Source: Primulina eburnea (Eukaryota; Streptophyta; Magnoliopsida; Lamiales; Gesneriaceae). From it: a stretch of 64,000 nt of DNA. The notes under the pieces are model-generated. The model searched no databases. It saw nothing but the letters and a program-made list of their open reading frames with translations, and was not told the origin of the DNA. The position numbers were made by a program, and so were the translations under genes. The stretch covers positions 1 through 64,000 of the forward strand of contig NW_027331019.1 in the NCBI RefSeq assembly GCF_022965805.1. Direction: 5' to 3'. Numbering within the stretch: position 1 is the stretch's first letter; each line of letters begins with the position of its first letter. Below are positions 60,198 through 64,000 of the stretch, piece after piece.

Positions 60198-61938
60198 TGT
60201 GGGGACCCGGGCTCTAACTCAGTTCTTTTCGGGATTAATCGGATCGTTGTTAGAAAACGTGGGTCATAAAAAAAATTCTTTTAAACATCACATATAATAT
60301 ACATAACTCATAAACAACAACATCTTTATTTATTCTAAAGTAATTAAATACAAGTCTTGTTTCATTCCCATTATAAAAACTAGAGTTCACAACATACTAC
60401 TTTTCAAGAGTAAACATTCCTAGTTCTTCTTATTGGCCTGTGATCTCCACGCTATCCTGTCCTCTCATCTTTGTCGTGACCCAGATCCTGCCCCACCTGT
60501 TGTTATGCACATATACAGACACAACAACAGCCGGAAACTCCGGTGAGAACAAATCTCAGTATAAGACATGTAAACATGCATATTATGCAAGGGAATATAA
60601 ATCATGATACATGACTATACAAATACAACATGAACATACTATCATGAGGGGAGTCAATACAACATGTTCCATAATATATGAACATAACCATATAAGCATG
60701 TAATCTTATTCAATTCATGTCTTGACTCGAATCAATTCTAACTCTAGGTTCCCGGTGTTAATAAGACGTCACTGTCTGTTACCTACCCTCTCAATCGGGG
60801 TAACTGTACGTCTTATTCCTAGACTTCGGTCATGTCTGTATCGAGTGTCTACACACGGAGTCGAACTGATCCAATGTGACGATACTACCGAACATCTAGT
60901 TTGACAAATCTGTCAATGACTCCTATATCAAGGCTTGAATATGAATCTATAAACAAGGCATTACATTCAAAATATAAACATAATCTAGTATGTGATTTTG
61001 TTGGGAAAACTCAAATTGAATCTCATTTGAGTTGTGTCTTCCCCAAACAAAACATGAATTATACCTTTCTTGTTGAACCTTTATCGATGTCGTAGTCAGA
61101 GTCTCGAAGACGAATCTGTCAAACCAAATCTGAAATGACATATATATAATGCACCATATCAACTTCTAACTCAAAAGGATACACAAACGGATCAATATTC
61201 AATCTCGGTACATTTTGACGGCATAACGGCGTAAACTTTCAATACCGGTCAAACCAAACTTCAATAATCAGTAATCACAATTCATAATCTCAATCATAAA
61301 CACATGATAGTACTCAAAATCTGCATCATTTAATACTAAACATGCTGGAAAAACAGTAACGATGGCATAAAACGTTCGTTATTCTATCCGGTTGCGTTTC
61401 TACGATATCAATAATCTCAAGAACATATAATCTAGTGCGATTCACAATTTCCCCAACATCAATATCTCAAATCGAGCAGGAAATGAATGAAACTTACATA
61501 CTTTGGTAGCTTGAAGCAAGAGAAGCATAAATATGGATTCGGATTCGATATCGGACGGTTGGATTCTTTACAATTCAAAATCTAAGCTATAATGAAACTT
61601 GAGCTTTCATGGAGTTTTCCTTTTCGGTAGTTGCTAATGGAAGTGAGAATGAGTCAATATAAACATTATATAGTGTCCAAGCCATGTGTCAACTTAGTGT
61701 GCATGCTGGATTTCTCGCGCATATGCGCGTCCTCAACTCGCGCATATGCGCGAGACATATTGTCTCGGCATCAACAATTCGCGCATATGCGCGACTCATC
61801 TCGCACATGTGCTCCAAAGTCTCTGGATGTTTCGTGCATATGCGTGCCTTATCTCGCGCATGTGCGCCAATGTTTCTGGACGTATCGCGCAGATGCGCGC
61901 CTCATCTCGCGCATGTGCGCCGATGCTACCAGAATTGT
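60198..61938 (-). repeat. GYP7 5' LTR, truncated at GYP8
   Basis: It matches 51193-51284 plus 53392-55040 with scattered differences. The palindrome array (61712-61924) is cut at 61938. The last five bases before GYP8, ATTGT, are the expected target duplication of GYP8. Confidence 0.9.
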
Positions 61939-62289
61939 TGTAATGCCCAAGAATTATAGAATTGATAAGACAAGATTATGAGATGTTGCATGGACAGAAA
62001 ATTTGAATTTTTGAAAATTGATGGAACGCACCTACGGTGAGGAAGAGACCGCACCCGCGATGGAGTGGCAGTAAGGTGGAGTATTTTTACAGTAGCAACA
62101 CCGCACCCGCGGTGCCAGACAGAGCGCACCCGCAGTGTGGCTACAGTAGACAGAGCGCACCCGCGGTAATAATCATAGCGCACCCGCGGTCGTCGAATTT
62201 CAGAAAATGAAAATGCTGCCGAAGCATGTGCGCACCCGCGCTCCTTGAGCTACCGCACCCGCGGTCATGCGTGGCACTTGAGTAGTCTT
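61939..62289 (+). mobile_element. GYP8: 5' piece of a gypsy LTR (U3 only)
   Basis: It starts TGTAATGCCCAAGAATTATA, the same as the GYP6 LTR on its own strand, and follows the GYP6 U3 through the ACCGCACCCGCGGT array to about 62274 (GCGGTCATGCGTG). It then diverges for about 15 bases and meets the primer site at 62290. The break is about 35 bases before the place of the TATA box in GYP6, so the piece has no promoter core, R or U5. It does not end in CA, so it is not a whole short LTR. Confidence 0.8.
62027..62270. repeat. U3 array of ACCGCACCCGCGGT repeats
   Basis: About eight GCGCACCCGCGGT / ACCGCACCCGCGGT units, the reverse complement of the motif in GYP6 and in the solo LTR at 45756. Confidence 0.87.
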
Positions 62290-62302
62290 TGGTATCAGAG
62301 CC
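62290..62302 (+). other. Primer-binding site (tRNA-iMet) of the pararetrovirus-like element
   Basis: TGGTATCAGAGCC is followed by a G run. In the Caulimoviridae this site is nucleotide 1 of the circular genome, where minus-strand synthesis begins. It is also what gypsy elements carry after the LTR, so ownership is ambiguous. The sequence after it resembles none of the gypsy leaders in the window. Confidence 0.8.
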
Positions 62303-62488
62303 TGGGGGGGTAGAGTTATAAGAATTGTTTTTACGATATTTTAATTTGAGTTTTAGAAATTTAATTTCTCTTGAGTGTTTTTGCCTAAGAAGGTCTGGGT
62401 AGTAAGTCCTAACGTTAAGGCTGTAAAACCATAGAATTGCTTAGGATTGTAGAGAGAAATTAAAAATCGAAACACAAATTTTAATAAA
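62303..62488 (+). other. AT-rich leader between primer site and ORF
   Basis: 186 bases contain no ATG, so the ORF at 62489 opens at the first ATG after the primer site. No short upstream ORFs of the kind common in Caulimoviridae leaders can therefore start here. Confidence 0.65.
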
Positions 62489-64000
62489 ATGAATTCAATT
62501 TTCTGTAGATCTACTTCTCTTAACTCCGTTACTTCAACTTCTTATGAGAATAGAAGGATAATAAATACCGAAGAAATAGTCATAGAAGATTTTGATAAAT
62601 CAATTGATAATTGGGAAATTCCTAAAGTAAATAAAGATCAAATCTATAAAACTTCTAGATATCAATTTTTCAAAACTGATTTTACAATTAAAACAGAAGA
62701 AAGAGATATTCAACTTACAAAACCTTTTGAAACAATAAATTTATTTTCTCAAAATTCTTTACAAAAACATAGAGATAAAAATTATAAATACCTTCATATT
62801 GGATTAGTCCAAGTTGGAATAAAACCTTTAACAAAAGAAGGATTAAATACCTCTATTCTTGCTATTTTAAGAGATGCCAGATTCACAAACTTTGAAGACT
62901 CCTTGTTAAGTTCCGTTGAATCTAGTCTGTGTACGGGACCAATTTCTTTTGATTGCTATCCAAATTTTTCAGTCTCCTTAAATGATAAAAATATTTTAAA
63001 ATCTTTAGTTCTACAAGTTAAAACTCATAATTATAATATGCTTCAAGGTTCAATTCCCGTAGCCTTAATTTTTAAAGTACATTATAAAGCCATGATTTCT
63101 GCTTTTGCGACAAAAGTAAAATTTCATAGTAAAAAAGGAGAAACTCTTTTATTACAAACAGATTTAAGAAAATCTAATACAGTAATTCCTAAACCGATTC
63201 AATGGAAAGATATAACACTTCCAGAAGAATGGATTTTAGAAGGTATTGCAAAAACAGAATTTATAGAACAAGAAGAACCCAACACCCAATTAAAAGAAAT
63301 AACTCAATATTTAGATGGAAGAGTTAAACTTTCTTTTGATAGAACAAGTAGTCATAATAGTAGATCTGATGATTCTTCAACTTCAGATACTATAGATTTA
63401 GGAAGAATATCACAAATAAACTCTCCTTATAAAACCCAACCTAGATATTCTACTTCAGATATACCCAATTCTATAATAAGAAATGTAGATTATACCTCAG
63501 AAATACCTAGACCTATATATACCAAAAATAAGATAGGAAGACAATTGAATATTCCAGAACAACAATTTGAATCAGAACAAGATCCAACAAGTCCAACTTT
63601 TTCCTCAATAACAGAAAATATAATTAATGAACTAAATGTTATAGAAAAAGAATTCCAAATAGATAAAAACTTTCTACATAAAGATTTTTATGATATACAT
63701 AATAAAGCGAAAAGATTATGGTTTTTTGAAAATTTTATGAATACCAGAAAAGATATTCAAGAAAAATTCTATGAATTTATAAATAAATATAAAATTAACA
63801 TTTTATTCTTCGATTGGTTTGAAATATACTCCTCTCAAAATTCCTTAGATTACCCATTTTCAAACTATGTTAATCCTATTACAATGAGAAATAAATCACC
63901 AGAATGGGAAACCATTACTGATTCTAGAAAAATTCAATCTAATCATCCTCCTTTACAAGGAATTAAAATACTAGTACAAAATCAACAAATTGAAGCAATT
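62489..64000 (+). CDS. Endogenous pararetrovirus-like polyprotein, N-terminal part with 30K movement protein (continues past window)
   Basis: The frame is open for 504 codons from the ATG at 62489 to the last base of the window, with no stop or frameshift. Residues about 45-245 resemble the 30K-type movement protein of Caulimoviridae: the strand motif LHIGLVQVGIKPL (102-114), the nearby invariant-type Asp in ILRDARF (about 128), and the CTGPISFDCYPNFSVSL stretch (about 148-164). The family's movement proteins enlarge plasmodesmata for cell-to-cell spread. A Ser/Asp-rich linker follows (about 280-350). Then comes a Lys/Phe/Trp-rich region I cannot assign, possibly the start of the coat-protein part, as in genera that fuse movement protein to the rest. 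Codons are strikingly A/T-rich compared with the gypsy genes. Genus cannot be decided; petuvirus- or florendovirus-like is possible. Confidence 0.8.
   Translation, partial: MNSIFCRSTSLNSVTSTSYENRRIINTEEIVIEDFDKSIDNWEIPKVNKDQIYKTSRYQFFKTDFTIKTEERDIQLTKPFETINLFSQNSLQKHRDKNYKYLHIGLVQVGIKPLTKEGLNTSILAILRDARFTNFEDSLLSSVESSLCTGPISFDCYPNFSVSLNDKNILKSLVLQVKTHNYNMLQGSIPVALIFKVHYKAMISAFATKVKFHSKKGETLLLQTDLRKSNTVIPKPIQWKDITLPEEWILEGIAKTEFIEQEEPNTQLKEITQYLDGRVKLSFDRTSSHNSRSDDSSTSDTIDLGRISQINSPYKTQPRYSTSDIPNSIIRNVDYTSEIPRPIYTKNKIGRQLNIPEQQFESEQDPTSPTFSSITENIINELNVIEKEFQIDKNFLHKDFYDIHNKAKRLWFFENFMNTRKDIQEKFYEFINKYKINILFFDWFEIYSSQNSLDYPFSNYVNPITMRNKSPEWETITDSRKIQSNHPPLQGIKILVQNQQIEAI

Larger units (their letters stand above)
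51193..61938 (-). mobile_element. GYP7: damaged Ty3/gypsy chromovirus, split by a solo LTR and GYP8
   Basis: The 3' LTR is 51193-51284 plus 53392-55362 (about 2063 bp). The interior is 55363-60197, and the 5' LTR is 60198-61938, cut at 61939 by GYP8. The LTR copies differ at scattered places, and gag-pol has several stops, frameshifts and one deletion. It is a relative of GYP3 (the Pol sequences are clearly similar throughout) but much older. The right TSD lies outside the window. Confidence 0.9.

Noticed and set aside
61939..62289. A complete short LTR making the right-edge element an ordinary LTR retrotransposon with a movement protein
   Set aside because: The piece lacks TATA, R, U5 and a CA end, and matches only the U3 of the much longer GYP6 LTR. 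A second such end outside the window would reopen this option.

Overview
This window is plant nuclear DNA, almost certainly from a dicot, and consists of transposable elements inserted into one another. I found no host gene, rRNA, tRNA gene or CRISPR array. The case for a plant rests on Ty3/gypsy chromovirus polyproteins with C-terminal chromodomain-like ends, primer sites complementary to plant initiator tRNA-Met (TGGTATCAGAGC), 5-bp target-site duplications (TSDs), and a pararetrovirus-like (Caulimoviridae-type) movement-protein ORF at the right edge. The species cannot be read from the sequence.

Layout. Labels GYP1-8 are mine. 1-1667: 3' part of a long TGTTAGAG...TTTCA LTR, probably Ty1/copia-like. 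1668-4451, 17910-19760 and about 30335-30347: GYP1 (+), an old gypsy element with gag and a decayed pol. 4452-17909: GYP2 (+), inserted in GYP1 (TSD GTGTT), with two LTRs but no gag, protease or most of RT. 8807-17275: GYP3 (-), inserted in the 3' LTR of GYP2 (TSD TCTTT); it is complete, with an unbroken 1511-codon gag-pol and LTRs differing at only one base that I could find. 19761-30334: GYP4 (-), inserted in the GYP1 LTR (TSD GTCGT); its gag and pol are separated by what looks like a spliceosomal intron. 30348-31126: an inverted piece of the copia-like LTR, followed by GYP5 (-), whose parts lie at 31127-32308, 42466-43670 and 47831-48011.

32309-42460: GYP6 (-), an LTR-internal-LTR-internal-LTR array (TSD TTACA) inserted at the very end of the GYP5 LTR. 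43671-45750: a lone LTR in GYP5 pol. 45756-47669: a solo LTR (TSD TCATA). 47670-47830: a patchwork of short duplicated pieces. 48012-50796: an unrelated LTR-like block. 51193-61938: GYP7 (-), a damaged gypsy element whose left LTR holds a solo LTR at 51285-53386 (TSD AAACA) and whose right LTR is cut at 61939 by GYP8, a 351-bp piece of another gypsy LTR. Directly after it, at 62290, lie a tRNA-Met primer site and a pararetrovirus-like ORF of at least 504 codons, open to the window edge.

How the parts relate. Only GYP3 looks able to make its own Gag, protease, RT/RNase H and integrase. GYP1 and GYP6 share the same internal region with the same decayed pol, yet the two main GYP6 LTRs look identical, so that family was probably copied recently by enzymes supplied in trans. 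Most of the gypsy LTRs have the same plan: a family-specific array of GC-rich palindromic repeats in U3, then a TATA box, then a shared region ending in two hairpins beside the LTR terminus. A small stem-loop with paired base changes precedes the polypurine tract in all seven 3' ends that can be examined.
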